Below, in pieces: positions 54,289 to 62,647 of a DNA stretch of 64,000 nucleotides. The number at the start of each line of letters is the position of its first letter. Position 1 is the stretch's first letter. The translations under genes were made by a program, and so were the position numbers. Source of the stretch: Armatimonadota bacterium (GTDB taxonomy: Bacteria; Armatimonadota; Fimbriimonadia; Fimbriimonadales; ATM1); NCBI GenBank assembly GCA_003577165.1, contig QEUM01000002.1, forward strand, positions 62,001 to 126,000, in the 5' to 3' direction. A model generated the notes under the pieces. It did not search any database. It was not told the origin of the DNA and saw nothing but the letters and a program-made list of their open reading frames with translations.

Positions 54289-56992
54289 TCGCGTCCGACT
54301 CTTCTAAGTAATAGCAGCGCTCCGTAGGTCGGTTTACTCGATCCAGCCAAAGCGGCCGCCGAAGCCCACCAGGACCGGGAGCCGGGCGGGTGATCGCAAG
54401 CCATTCTCGATAGACTTCGAGTGACTTCGACGTGTCGACGACCACATCTCCGTAAACATCACCCGGCTCAGCGCGATGCACTCGGACCCTCTGATGCCAG
54501 CAATGCTGGCCGGAAAGAGGATCGGGCTGCACTGGGAAGGTCAAGTTCTGATGCACACCTCCGTCCTTCCACCATATCCTCTTCGTGTCCGGATCCGAAC
54601 TCTCATAAGCATGGATTCCTTCGACGCGCCGAAATCGCACGACGCCATTTCCCATGTCCTCCTTTCGGACTTTTGGGGCGGCCATCGAATCCGTGCCGGT
54701 GTCATGAAGCCTCCACCGGCCCAGGTGATGAGAGCAGGCAATCACACCCGGCCGAATCCCTTCCGTCACCCAAGCGCGGTTGACGAAGTGTCCAATTCTG
54801 GTGGACACGCGCAGCAGATCTCCTGTTTCGACTCCAATCCTCGACGCGTCCGAAGGATGAATCCAAACAGGATTCGAGTTGGAGAGTTCGTACAGCCACT
54901 TCGCGTTCGCGGACCGCGTGTGAATCAAAGTGGGCAATCGAAACGTCGGCACAAGCACCATCTCATCAGGCGCCTTTTCGGAGGATTCCGCGACGTGGCT
55001 TTTGATGTAGCACGGGAGCGCGTACTCAGGCCAACCCCAATCTGCGAGCGTCTTGCTGTAGAGTTCCAAAAGAGATGACGGCGTCTTGAAGCCTTGCTCG
55101 AAACCGTCGTCCTTCTTGGAAGTGTAAGTTCCGTAGGCCTCGCTCTTCACCTCGAACGCCCCGTACCGGGACATGTACTCGTAGGTGGAAAGCCCCTTCG
55201 CTGCTGCGGCTTCTGGCAGACCGGGAACGGAGTTGTCGAAAATCCATTGGTAGTACTCCTGAATGCGGATCTTCTCGCCAGGGCGATAAGGAGATTCGAA
55301 GTACTTTCGAATCCCAAGGCTGCCGTCCGGGTCGATTCGCCACGACAGTTCGATCCAAAACTCCGTCTCCTCCCAAACTTCTCCGGGATTCGCTTGGTAT
55401 GTGAACTCAAATTTTTCGCCGAGCCTCTCTCGCGCCACCCTCGTCACAGGCTGCCGGAAGCCGATCCACTTTCCAGCATGAGTCTCTTGGCTCATCAAAT
55501 CGTGACGCTCCGCGCCATTGCCCATGGGGAGCACGTAGTCCGCGTATTGCGCCGTCTCGCTCCAAACCGGGGTGAGGGCGGCATGCAGTCCGATGAGCGA
55601 CTCATCGGTCAAAACGCGCTCCCAAGTGAGCCCATCGGGATTCGTCCACACCGGGTTGTACACGCGAGTGAAGTAGGTGTCAATCTTGCCTCTTCCATCG
55701 AGTAAGAAGTGCGGGAGCAAGTATGAAAGTTCGTGGTAAGCGAAGGGGTACTCGCGTGGATACAGGAGTTCGTTCCAATCGTCCTGGGGTGGGGGCTTGA
55801 CGAAAGGTGCGGGCACGAATTTGTTGTCGCTGTGAAGGTTGGTTCCTCCCTTGGCGCCGATCGCGCCTACAAGCGCGTTCACAAACTGCAGGCACCGGGA
55901 CACCTGCCAACCGCCCAGATTGCCGGCCGCGCAGTTCCTCCACACGTGCGACGCGAACCGCGTTCCGGCCTTGCCGATCTCCCTCGCGATTTGCACGACG
56001 GTTTCTCCCGGCACGCCGCACTCGGCCTCGACGGCCTCAGGAGTCGCGAAGTCGTACTGTTTCCGAAGTGCCTCGATGAAGTTCTCGAAGGACAGATCGG
56101 CGCCCGGCTGGAGCGCCTCCAGCGTTTCGCGCCAGTTCACCCACTTTTCGACGAACTCGCGGTTGTACAGTCCCTCGGACAGGATGATTCGCGCGATCGC
56201 GAGCAGCAACAGAGCCTCCGTTCCCGGCTTCGGGCTTAGCCACCAATCGGCTTTGCTCGCCGTGTTCGACAGCCGCACGTCGACGACGCAAAGTTTCGCA
56301 CCAGAGGTCTTGCCCTCGATGATTCGCTGCGCATGAGGGTTGAAATAGTGGCCCGTCTCAAGGTGAGATGACAGCAGCAGAATGAACTTCGCGTTCGCGT
56401 GATCGGGCGAGGGTCGGTCCGATCCGGACCACATCGCGTAGCCTAAGCGCGCTCCCGAGGAACACACATTGGTGTGCGAGTTGTGGGCATCGAGGCCCCA
56501 AGCCTGCAGCACTCGATTGGCGTAACCGTCCTCTCCGGGTCGGCCGACGTGGTACATGACCTCCTTTCCGCGCCCATCGAGAATCGCAGCCCGGATTCGG
56601 CCTGCAAATGTGTCCAGAACTTCATCCCAGGTGGTGCGCTCCCACTCGCCAGATCCCCGCGGACCGACGCGCTTCAGGGGGTGGAGAATGCGGTTCGGAT
56701 CGCGGATCTGGTTGATCGTCGCGGGGCCCTTTGCGCAATTTCTCCCGCGCGATCCAGGATGGTGTGGATTGCCCTCGAGTCGCTGGACTTCAAGCGTCTC
56801 TTTGTCCACATACGCCATCAGCCCGCACGCGGCCTCGCAGTTGAAGCAGATGGTGGGGACCAGCATGTACCGCCGCTCGCGCCGCTTCGGCCAGGCACTC
56901 GGATCGAACTCCACCCAGTCGTCCCAACTTTCTTCCGCTGGAAAGCTGCGAAGGTCTACGGACTCGAATCGTTCTGCGTTTTCTGATTCCAT
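54269..56992 (-). CDS. Molybdopterin oxidoreductase of the DMSO reductase/formate dehydrogenase family
   Basis: A 907-aa catalytic subunit. The [4Fe-4S] ligands are C49, C52, C56 and C86 (CFNCEAAC ... NCAKGP) and the likely molybdenum ligand is C177 (HTNVCSSGARLG). Bis-MGD-binding segments follow (VVDVRLSNTASKADWWLSPKPGTE, LPMGNGAERHD) and the C-terminal GD-type beta barrel includes RIGVETGDLLRVS. No twin-arginine signal is visible, so it probably stays on the cytoplasmic side. Its partner gene follows 6 bp upstream of its start. The substrate cannot be told; formate, polysulfide and thiosulfate reductases share this layout. Confidence 0.9.
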   Translation of the reverse strand: MESENAERFESVDLRSFPAEESWDDWVEFDPSAWPKRRERRYMLVPTICFNCEAACGLMAYVDKETLEVQRLEGNPHHPGSRGRNCAKGPATINQIRDPNRILHPLKRVGPRGSGEWERTTWDEVLDTFAGRIRAAILDGRGKEVMYHVGRPGEDGYANRVLQAWGLDAHNSHTNVCSSGARLGYAMWSGSDRPSPDHANAKFILLLSSHLETGHYFNPHAQRIIEGKTSGAKLCVVDVRLSNTASKADWWLSPKPGTEALLLLAIARIILSEGLYNREFVEKWVNWRETLEALQPGADLSFENFIEALRKQYDFATPEAVEAECGVPGETVVQIAREIGKAGTRFASHVWRNCAAGNLGGWQVSRCLQFVNALVGAIGAKGGTNLHSDNKFVPAPFVKPPPQDDWNELLYPREYPFAYHELSYLLPHFLLDGRGKIDTYFTRVYNPVWTNPDGLTWERVLTDESLIGLHAALTPVWSETAQYADYVLPMGNGAERHDLMSQETHAGKWIGFRQPVTRVARERLGEKFEFTYQANPGEVWEETEFWIELSWRIDPDGSLGIRKYFESPYRPGEKIRIQEYYQWIFDNSVPGLPEAAAAKGLSTYEYMSRYGAFEVKSEAYGTYTSKKDDGFEQGFKTPSSLLELYSKTLADWGWPEYALPCYIKSHVAESSEKAPDEMVLVPTFRLPTLIHTRSANAKWLYELSNSNPVWIHPSDASRIGVETGDLLRVSTRIGHFVNRAWVTEGIRPGVIACSHHLGRWRLHDTGTDSMAAPKVRKEDMGNGVVRFRRVEGIHAYESSDPDTKRIWWKDGGVHQNLTFPVQPDPLSGQHCWHQRVRVHRAEPGDVYGDVVVDTSKSLEVYREWLAITRPAPGPGGLRRPLWLDRVNRPTERCYYLEESDATTRPGE

Positions 56993-56998
56993 GATCTA

Positions 56999-58549
56999 CT
57001 AAGAAAGGGGGGGCAATTGGCCCGCGCGGACGAAGGCGTGCTCGTAGGCAAACAGACTCGCGGTGGCGAATGCTGCTGCAACGAGTGCGCCCAAAGGTAG
57101 AAACGCTAAGATCGCAGCGGCGGCCGCGAGGGCAATGGAAAGAGAGCGAGCGGACACACCGAGCAAGGGAAGACTCGTCAGGTAGCCCAACGCCTGCTTT
57201 CCGTTTTCTGTGGGGTGAGGGAGGAAATTTTCAGCGACAATTAGAGCGATGTGCATACCCGCGCAGATCGCAAACAGGAATTGCGCGGCGCCCACGCCCT
57301 GTGTCCACGGAATGCAGATCGCTGCGCCGCAGAGCGCGGCCTGCACGATGAGATGAGGAAGCACGGTCGGTCCCTCCCAAAGGTCGCGTCCTTTGCACTG
57401 TCGGAACAAGAATGCGGTGTAGCCGGCAACCAGAGCGCCGAGGAGTGCGTTCACCCATCGCAGCGGCTCCACAAGTTCCCCTCCCGGGCTGAACACATCC
57501 AAGACAAGAATGGCGGCAGTCGTCGCGCCGAAGACGCTGAGCAACACGCCACCCTTTACCAACCAACTGTTCCAGTTCGGTCGAGTGAACAGACGATAAA
57601 ACGCCATCGGCTTGGCGAGGTCCTCGACCAACAGGAAGACGGTGATCGCAGTGAACGCGAGTGCGATCGCTTCGAAGAAGAACCGCGGCGGCGCAACTCC
57701 CAACACACTGGAGAACGGTGCGAGAAGAGCCGCCCCGCCCGCAATGCTCTTCGTCAGAAGATACAAGGCTACCGGCCACCCCCACTCGACCTTTGCCTCG
57801 ACGTCGAGTGACACCGTGGCATCGGGTCGAACGTCTCGGTCCGTGTTCGGGGATTCGACTTGGCTGCTCGGCCGCTCCGACCACATATAGGATCTTTCGC
57901 GACGCGCAATGCCAGGCACCAGCGTAAGTTCAGAAGCGCCGACGTAGCGGACATTCGGCCCTGTCCCCTGCTCCTCACGCCTCGCGCGGGTCGCTTTCAT
58001 TCGCACTAACTGCGAAACTTCCGACTCCGGATCGTCGAAGTCGCCCGGGATGATTGCGCGAACCGGACACACGACCGCGCAGGCGGGTTCGAGTCCGCGC
58101 TCGACCCGATGCGCGCAGAAGTGGCACTTCTCTACGGCCCGCAAGTCCTCGTTGAGATAGATCGCGTCGTAAGGACACGCCTGCATACAAGCGCGGCACC
58201 CGATGCACGCCTCCCGGTCGACATCCACGATGCCATCGGGTCTCTTCACGAGCGCGTTCACCGGACAGATCGCGACGCACGGCGCAGACGTACATTGGTT
58301 GCACCTCTGTACTAAGAACTGGCGCGTGACGTCCGGGTAAGAGCCCACGTCGACGTACTTGACGAAGGTGCGAAACGAGCCGACCGGAACGTTGTTCTCG
58401 GCCTTGCACGCGACGGTGCATGCGTGGCAGCCGATGCAGGCCTCCTGGTCGATGACGAATCCGTACTGCAAGAGGAATGTAGATTCGCCGCGACGAGGCG
58501 GTTTCCCTCTCGGCCCCATGTCCGTCGGCTCCCGGGCTCCGACGGCCAT
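56999..58549 (-). CDS. Fused NrfC-type ferredoxin and NrfD-type membrane subunit
   Basis: A 516-aa protein from ATG 58549 (an ATG at 58603 is also in frame but lies inside the divergent gene). Residues about 30-170 hold four [4Fe-4S] cluster motifs: C38/41/44/48, C83/86/91/95, C115/118/121/125 and C142/145/157/161. Residues about 245-510 contain about eight transmembrane helices of the NrfD/PsrC type that exchange electrons with quinones. These are usually two separate genes. It is 6 bp downstream of, and co-oriented ahead of, the molybdopterin subunit, giving a two-gene quinone-linked oxidoreductase complex. Confidence 0.88.
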   Translation of the reverse strand: MAVGAREPTDMGPRGKPPRRGESTFLLQYGFVIDQEACIGCHACTVACKAENNVPVGSFRTFVKYVDVGSYPDVTRQFLVQRCNQCTSAPCVAICPVNALVKRPDGIVDVDREACIGCRACMQACPYDAIYLNEDLRAVEKCHFCAHRVERGLEPACAVVCPVRAIIPGDFDDPESEVSQLVRMKATRARREEQGTGPNVRYVGASELTLVPGIARRERSYMWSERPSSQVESPNTDRDVRPDATVSLDVEAKVEWGWPVALYLLTKSIAGGAALLAPFSSVLGVAPPRFFFEAIALAFTAITVFLLVEDLAKPMAFYRLFTRPNWNSWLVKGGVLLSVFGATTAAILVLDVFSPGGELVEPLRWVNALLGALVAGYTAFLFRQCKGRDLWEGPTVLPHLIVQAALCGAAICIPWTQGVGAAQFLFAICAGMHIALIVAENFLPHPTENGKQALGYLTSLPLLGVSARSLSIALAAAAAILAFLPLGALVAAAFATASLFAYEHAFVRAGQLPPLS

Positions 58550-58557
58550 ACTGTGGC

Positions 58558-58977
58558 GTGACAAGTCGTGACCTGCTGAGTTTCCAGTTCGAACACCTGA
58601 CAACCCAATTCGAGGCCGTCTACCGGGATCTGCCTTCGGACACTTGGGACGTCAAAACGGTCCCGCACGGGATGAGTTTCCGAGAGACGACCGTTCACCT
58701 CATGGAGTGCTGCGAAGCGTTCCTCGCTGTGGTCCGAGGCGAGAAGTGGCCGTGGGGGACGTACTCCGTGGAAGACGACTCGGCTTCGGCGCTCATCGGC
58801 GCCTTCTTCGCGAAGCGGCGGGAAGCCATCGGCGTTGCCCTTGCAAGAGATGACGAAACCCTTGCGAAGGAAGCTTCGCTGTACCTAATCTGCCACGACC
58901 CCTACCACGTTGGACAGCTTTGCCAACTTCGCCTCTCCTTCCAACCAGATTGGAACTCGAACTCGATTTACGGATAG
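58558..58977 (+). CDS. DinB-like four-helix-bundle protein (second copy)
   Basis: A 139-aa DinB-superfamily protein from GTG 58558, only 8 bp from the divergent NrfCD fusion start, so each promoter must lie inside the other gene. Histidines H45-like in TTVHLMECCEAF and in ICHDPYHVGQLCQLR match the metal-binding helices. It is shorter than the copy at the left edge and not closely similar. The role is unknown; family members include bacillithiol or other thiol transferases. Confidence 0.75.
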   Translation: MTSRDLLSFQFEHLTTQFEAVYRDLPSDTWDVKTVPHGMSFRETTVHLMECCEAFLAVVRGEKWPWGTYSVEDDSASALIGAFFAKRREAIGVALARDDETLAKEASLYLICHDPYHVGQLCQLRLSFQPDWNSNSIYG

Positions 58978-58978
58978 G

Positions 58979-59806
58979 CTAAGGTCGAATCCGAACGCTC
59001 GTGGATTCCGCTACATACACTGTCAGGCGTTTCCCAACTGGGATGCGGATGTTCGCGCCCTTCAACATGCCGGCGATGCGATCGCCGACATCGTTAACCA
59101 CGCTCCCGAGTTCGGTGAGTGTCGAGAAGAGCAGCGACAGCTCTGGGGCGGCGAGTTGAAGAGCTTCGCCCGCCCGCGCACGTGAAAGTGCACCGATGAG
59201 TGCGGAGAGACCATCGCCCTCGATGGTGCGCTCCGCATCGTCCAGCCCCAACTCGCGAACGGCGAGTTCGACATCCTGTCGCGCGGGGCCTTCAGGAGCG
59301 CTGCCGGTTCGCATCGCTTCGTATAAGGCGACGAGTCCGTTGCGCACCCTCTCATTCTTCCAAAGCGCGTCGATCTCTGCGGATCGCGTTGTGCCCCCGT
59401 CGTTTCGCCCGAATCGCAGCACCTCGTCAGGCTGATCCTTGTGCGCGCACAGGACGACTTCTCCGCCGTCCACCGATGTCGTCGAAGTCAGCGAGATGGC
59501 GAGTCGCGCGGGCTGATTGGCAAGGGCCGTGAAGGTGGTCGCGCCACGAGACCAAACGACGACGCCGCGCGCGGGCGCGCCGGCGGGGATGAGTACGTTC
59601 CCGCTCGCGTCGACGACTGGTTCGGACACGATGAAGTGAACCGGTTCGCCTTCCTTCGAGCCTCCGCTCGATAGCGGCGTCGCGAGGAGAAGATTGACCT
59701 CCGTTCCGGCCCTCAATGCGGCGCCAGCGGGACTCGTGGCGGCCTCATCGGGTGCGGTGCAGGCGGATAGGGCGGCCAGACAAAGTAGTGGGAGCGCCTT
59801 CCTCAC
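58979..59806 (-). CDS. Lipoprotein of unknown function
   Basis: A 275-aa protein with a lipobox signal (MRKALPLLCLAALSACTAP). An N-terminal beta domain resembles the SAF/TrbI-like segments seen in envelope proteins (AGTEVNLLLATPLSSGGSKEGEPVHFIVSEPV, VLIPAGAPARGVVVW). The middle is alpha-helical and acidic. The last 35 residues return to a beta segment (GANIRIPVGKRLTVYVAES) that repeats the N-terminal flavour. No catalytic motif. It overlaps no neighbour and lies 41 bp after the oxidoreductase start region. Confidence 0.7.
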   Translation of the reverse strand: MRKALPLLCLAALSACTAPDEAATSPAGAALRAGTEVNLLLATPLSSGGSKEGEPVHFIVSEPVVDASGNVLIPAGAPARGVVVWSRGATTFTALANQPARLAISLTSTTSVDGGEVVLCAHKDQPDEVLRFGRNDGGTTRSAEIDALWKNERVRNGLVALYEAMRTGSAPEGPARQDVELAVRELGLDDAERTIEGDGLSALIGALSRARAGEALQLAAPELSLLFSTLTELGSVVNDVGDRIAGMLKGANIRIPVGKRLTVYVAESTSVRIRP

Positions 59807-59847
59807 AGCCGTAGATACGCCACCGGAAGTCCGATCGCTTCCGACCC

Positions 59848-60912
59848 CTACAGTTCCACGCGCTCTTCGCGTCCTGATTCTCCGCTTCGATACATCGCAT
59901 CGAAGATCGCATTCAGGATGAGGCCCTGCTCTCCGGGCACTGGGGAAGGCTCGCCATTCAGTATCGCACGAACAAACGCAACGACTTCGTCGGTGTGCAT
60001 CGACTTCACGCGCGGTAAGTTGCGCGGCTTCATGTCGAACAACTGCTGATCCAATTCCGTGTAGATCGTGACCGGATCGTCAGAGAACAGGTCGAGTTCA
60101 GCGCCCGCTTCGGTTCCGAACAACTGGCATCCAAAGAACTCCTGCCGGATGTTGCTCATGAACGACGACTCCAAAGTTACCGCGGACCCATCCTCGAAAC
60201 GGATAAATCCTGCGGCGAAGTCCTCGACCGTGAACTTGCTCCGATCGTAATCCCCCCACGCGTTCCAGTGCTTGGGGTCTTTGGCCATCGCTTGGTAGAT
60301 GTTCGCCGTCGCGGTTACAGGCTTGGGATAGCCCATCAGAAAGAGCGTGAAGTCGAGGATGTGCACGCCAATGTCGATCAGCGGACCGCCGCCTTGCTGC
60401 TCCTTGTCGATGAACACCCCCCACCCAGGAACTTCTCGGCGTCTTAGCGCTTGTGCGCGGGCGTAGTAGACCTTGCCCATGTTTCCGCCGTCTATGAACT
60501 TCCTCATAAATCGGGCGATGGCCGAAAAACGCCACTGGAGGGCTATCTGAAGAAGCATGCCGCTCTGCTTCTCTGCGGCGATCATCTCCCGACACTCCTG
60601 CGCGTTCATCGCCATCGGCTTTTCACAGAGAACGTGCTTTCCTGCGAGGAGAGCGTCGATCGTCGGCTGCCTATGGAGCCGATTCGGCGTTGCAACGCTT
60701 ACCGCGTCCACGTCGGGCAGCGCGAGGAGTTCGCGATAGTCCGAGAAGACATTGGGCACTCCAAACTTTTCGGCAGCCGCTTTCGCGGCCGCTTCGTTCG
60801 TGTCGGCGACGGCTACGATCTCGCACAGGTCGGGCATCGAAGCGTAACCCGGCATATGACAGCCCTGGGCGATTCCGCCCGCGCCGATGATCCCGATTCC
60901 GAGCTTCTTCAT
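59848..60912 (-). CDS. Gfo/Idh/MocA family NAD(P)-dependent oxidoreductase
   Basis: A 354-aa sugar-type oxidoreductase. The N-terminal Rossmann motif is GIGIIGAGGIAQGCHMPGY, the catalytic-loop CEKPMAMN gives the characteristic EKP, and the GGGPLIDIGVHILDFTLFLMG segment of the C-terminal domain carries the usual Asp and His. The family oxidises or reduces sugars and inositols; the substrate cannot be deduced from neighbours. A terminator-like hairpin lies just upstream, so it probably has its own promoter. Confidence 0.9.
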   Translation of the reverse strand: MKKLGIGIIGAGGIAQGCHMPGYASMPDLCEIVAVADTNEAAAKAAAEKFGVPNVFSDYRELLALPDVDAVSVATPNRLHRQPTIDALLAGKHVLCEKPMAMNAQECREMIAAEKQSGMLLQIALQWRFSAIARFMRKFIDGGNMGKVYYARAQALRRREVPGWGVFIDKEQQGGGPLIDIGVHILDFTLFLMGYPKPVTATANIYQAMAKDPKHWNAWGDYDRSKFTVEDFAAGFIRFEDGSAVTLESSFMSNIRQEFFGCQLFGTEAGAELDLFSDDPVTIYTELDQQLFDMKPRNLPRVKSMHTDEVVAFVRAILNGEPSPVPGEQGLILNAIFDAMYRSGESGREERVEL

Positions 60913-60944
60913 GGCGTGGTGGGCAAACCTCCAATCAGAACAGA

Positions 60945-60972
60945 GGGCGCGGCGCGCACGTGCGCCGCGCCC
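60945..60972 (-). terminator. GC-rich hairpin between two minus-strand genes
   Basis: An 11-bp perfect stem GGGCGCGGCGC (60945-60955) and GCGCCGCGCCC (60962-60972) with a 6-nt loop lies 18 bp beyond the stop of the lipoprotein gene at 60991-61467. On the minus strand it is followed by CTCTGTTCTG, a weak U-rich tail. Confidence 0.65.
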
Positions 60973-60990
60973 AAAGTCAGGACGAACCGC

Positions 60991-61467
60991 TTACCCAGCG
61001 GTGGGGGCCTCGTTAATCGCCTTGGCAGTTCCGTTGACGTACGCCGTCGCACGGCCGTGCGGCTTGATGTTAATCGGGTCCCAGATTAGTTTTTGGTTTG
61101 CCGGATTGGGGATCTCGGAGGGAGCCTTCCCCCCGACCACATGACCCATGTACTGGAGCCACACCTTACCGTTGTGGCTGACCCAGCACTCTTCAAAACC
61201 GGGCTCCTGCCCAAACTCCGGCCTGAGCTTCTCTTTCAAGTCCTTGGAATTCTCGGCCTCCGGAAACTTGCCGTGCTTCTCGGCATACTTCAGCAGGAAG
61301 TCCGCCGCCAGCTGTACTCGGGCCACAGCGGCATCGATTCCCTGATCGGTGATCGGCTCCTGAAGTTGGGGGCGTCCCCCGACGTCAGCCTGCTGTTTCT
61401 TTTGTGAATCGCACGCCACGCTGACCAAGCTTGCGACCAGCGCTGCGAGCATCAAAATCTTCCTCAT
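60991..61467 (-). CDS. Small lipoprotein with pseudopilin-like C-terminus
   Basis: A 158-aa protein with a lipobox (ASLVSVACDSQKK). After a Gln/Lys-rich linker, an amphipathic helix (AAVARVQLAADFLLKYAEKHGKFPEAENSKDLKEKL) is followed by WVSHNGKVWLQYMGHVVGG, LIWDPINIKPHGRATAYVNG. The last part resembles the small domains of type II pseudopilin/prepilin proteins, which are often found on lineage-specific secreted proteins. Function is unknown. It is 17 bp after the TerC gene on the same strand. Confidence 0.75.
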   Translation of the reverse strand: MRKILMLAALVASLVSVACDSQKKQQADVGGRPQLQEPITDQGIDAAVARVQLAADFLLKYAEKHGKFPEAENSKDLKEKLRPEFGQEPGFEECWVSHNGKVWLQYMGHVVGGKAPSEIPNPANQKLIWDPINIKPHGRATAYVNGTAKAINEAPTAG

Positions 61468-61484
61468 TGGTTCTAAGTCTCCTG

Positions 61485-62198
61485 TTATTCAGGTCGTTCG
61501 GCCGCGGGCGTCTCCCGCTTGCGCGCCGACATCCATGTACCGAGGATTAGTATGGCAAACGTTCCCGACCAAAAGAGCCAAGTGGGCATCTCCGGGACGG
61601 CGGTCGGCAGAACTTTCGCCTCGTGGGCCGAGTGCGCCGACAGGAAGGCCAGCTTCACCGCCACCCACGCCACGATCACGTACGCCATGTGCTCAAGCCC
61701 GGGCCACTTCTCGATCATGCGAACCAGGACGAAGGCGGCGAATCGAAGAAGGACCACGCCCGAGATCGCCCCGGTGTACACGATGTAGATGTTGTCGCTC
61801 ACTGCGACCGCAACGAGGATGCTGTCGATCGCGAAGACCAGGTCCGTCAACTCAACCAGCACGACGGTCTTCCAGAAGGAGGGGGGCGCTGCGACAGGAC
61901 GGTCGCCGTGGTTGGAGGCCGAGCGCCCGATGAAGTGCTTGAGGGGCAAGTAGAGCAGATACGCCGCCCCGAAAGCCTGCAAGTACCAGAAGGCGATGAG
62001 GTGCTTCGCGCTCAGAAGAGCGAGAAAGCGCATCGTGAACGAGCCGACCAGCCCGACGAGAAGAGCCTTGCGACGCTCTTTTGGCGGCAGGTGCCGAACC
62101 AGAAGCGCGATGACGAGGGCATTGTCTGCCGAGAGAAGGCCCTCGAGCAGAATCAGCAAGCCGATCGTGCCAGCGTTGACTAGGATCTCGTGGGACAT
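61485..62198 (-). CDS. TerC/Alx-family integral membrane protein
   Basis: A 237-aa protein with about seven transmembrane helices. Conserved acidic membrane residues appear in LEGLLSADNALVIALLVRHLP and LVELTDLVFAIDSILVAVAVS, the TerC signature thought to handle metal ions such as Mn. MSHEILVNAGTIGLL at 62198 is the first start at the beginning of the first helix; upstream frames run into the divergent zinc-ribbon gene. Members are linked to manganese export and metal loading of secreted proteins. Confidence 0.9.
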   Translation of the reverse strand: MSHEILVNAGTIGLLILLEGLLSADNALVIALLVRHLPPKERRKALLVGLVGSFTMRFLALLSAKHLIAFWYLQAFGAAYLLYLPLKHFIGRSASNHGDRPVAAPPSFWKTVVLVELTDLVFAIDSILVAVAVSDNIYIVYTGAISGVVLLRFAAFVLVRMIEKWPGLEHMAYVIVAWVAVKLAFLSAHSAHEAKVLPTAVPEMPTWLFWSGTFAILILGTWMSARKRETPAAERPE

Positions 62199-62282
62199 TT
62201 TCCTGCGCCTGGCATGACCTCGGCAGGCTTGACAAGCTGCGCAATAATACTCAACCGAATCTTCGACCCAAGGGGTGTTTCT

Positions 62283-62558
62283 ATGCCGACATACGAGTAC
62301 GAATGCCGAGCCTGCAGCCACACCTTCGAGGCCGAACAGAGGATCGTCGAGGACCCGATGAAGGATTGCCCTTCGTGCGGGCAAGAGAACTCCCTCAAGC
62401 GGCTCGTCCAGCCTGCGGCCATCCACTTCAGGGGATCCGGCTTCCACGTCACCGACTACGCCGCCAAGCCCAAGGACGAAAGACCCGAGGGTGCGAGTCC
62501 GGGCTGCACGGGAGACCAGTCCTCCTGCCCGACCTGCGCTACTGAGCAAGGGGCGTAG
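62283..62558 (+). CDS. FmdB-type zinc ribbon protein
   Basis: A 91-aa protein. MPTYEYECRACSHTFE with C8/C11 and DCPSCG with C29/C32 form the zinc ribbon of the FmdB/CxxC_CXXC_SSSS family, and a Gly/Ser/Thr-rich tail with two more cysteines (SCPTCATEQGA) ends it. Members are small putative regulatory proteins of unknown mechanism. It is divergent from TerC, with an 84-bp gap, and precedes the palindrome of the SPFH gene. Confidence 0.88.
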   Translation: MPTYEYECRACSHTFEAEQRIVEDPMKDCPSCGQENSLKRLVQPAAIHFRGSGFHVTDYAAKPKDERPEGASPGCTGDQSSCPTCATEQGA

Positions 62559-62600
62559 GTCAACAGGCCCAACTTCGCCAGGAAACGGACTGCAACCCAG

Positions 62601-62642
62601 TCTCCTTGATACTGGTATGATATCATACTGGTATCAAGGAGA
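62601..62642 (+). promoter_or_regulatory. 42-bp interrupted palindrome, probable operator over the SPFH promoter and ribosome binding site
   Basis: TCTCCTTGATA (62601-62611) and TATCAAGGAGA (62632-62642) are 11-bp inverted arms around a perfect 14-bp core GTATGATATCATAC (62615-62628). Within this, ATACTGGTAT occurs twice as a direct repeat (62609-62618 and 62625-62634), each an imperfect dyad. TATGAT (62616-62621) would serve as a -10 box and AAGGAG is the ribosome binding site for the ATG at 62648. The layout fits binding by a dimeric repressor, plausibly the ribbon-helix-helix protein encoded downstream. Confidence 0.7.
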
Positions 62643-62647
62643 CACCG

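Noticed and set aside
62601-62642. Palindrome as a terminator of the FmdB-type gene
   Set aside because: No T-run follows, the arms contain the next gene's ribosome binding site, and internal direct repeats fit an operator better.
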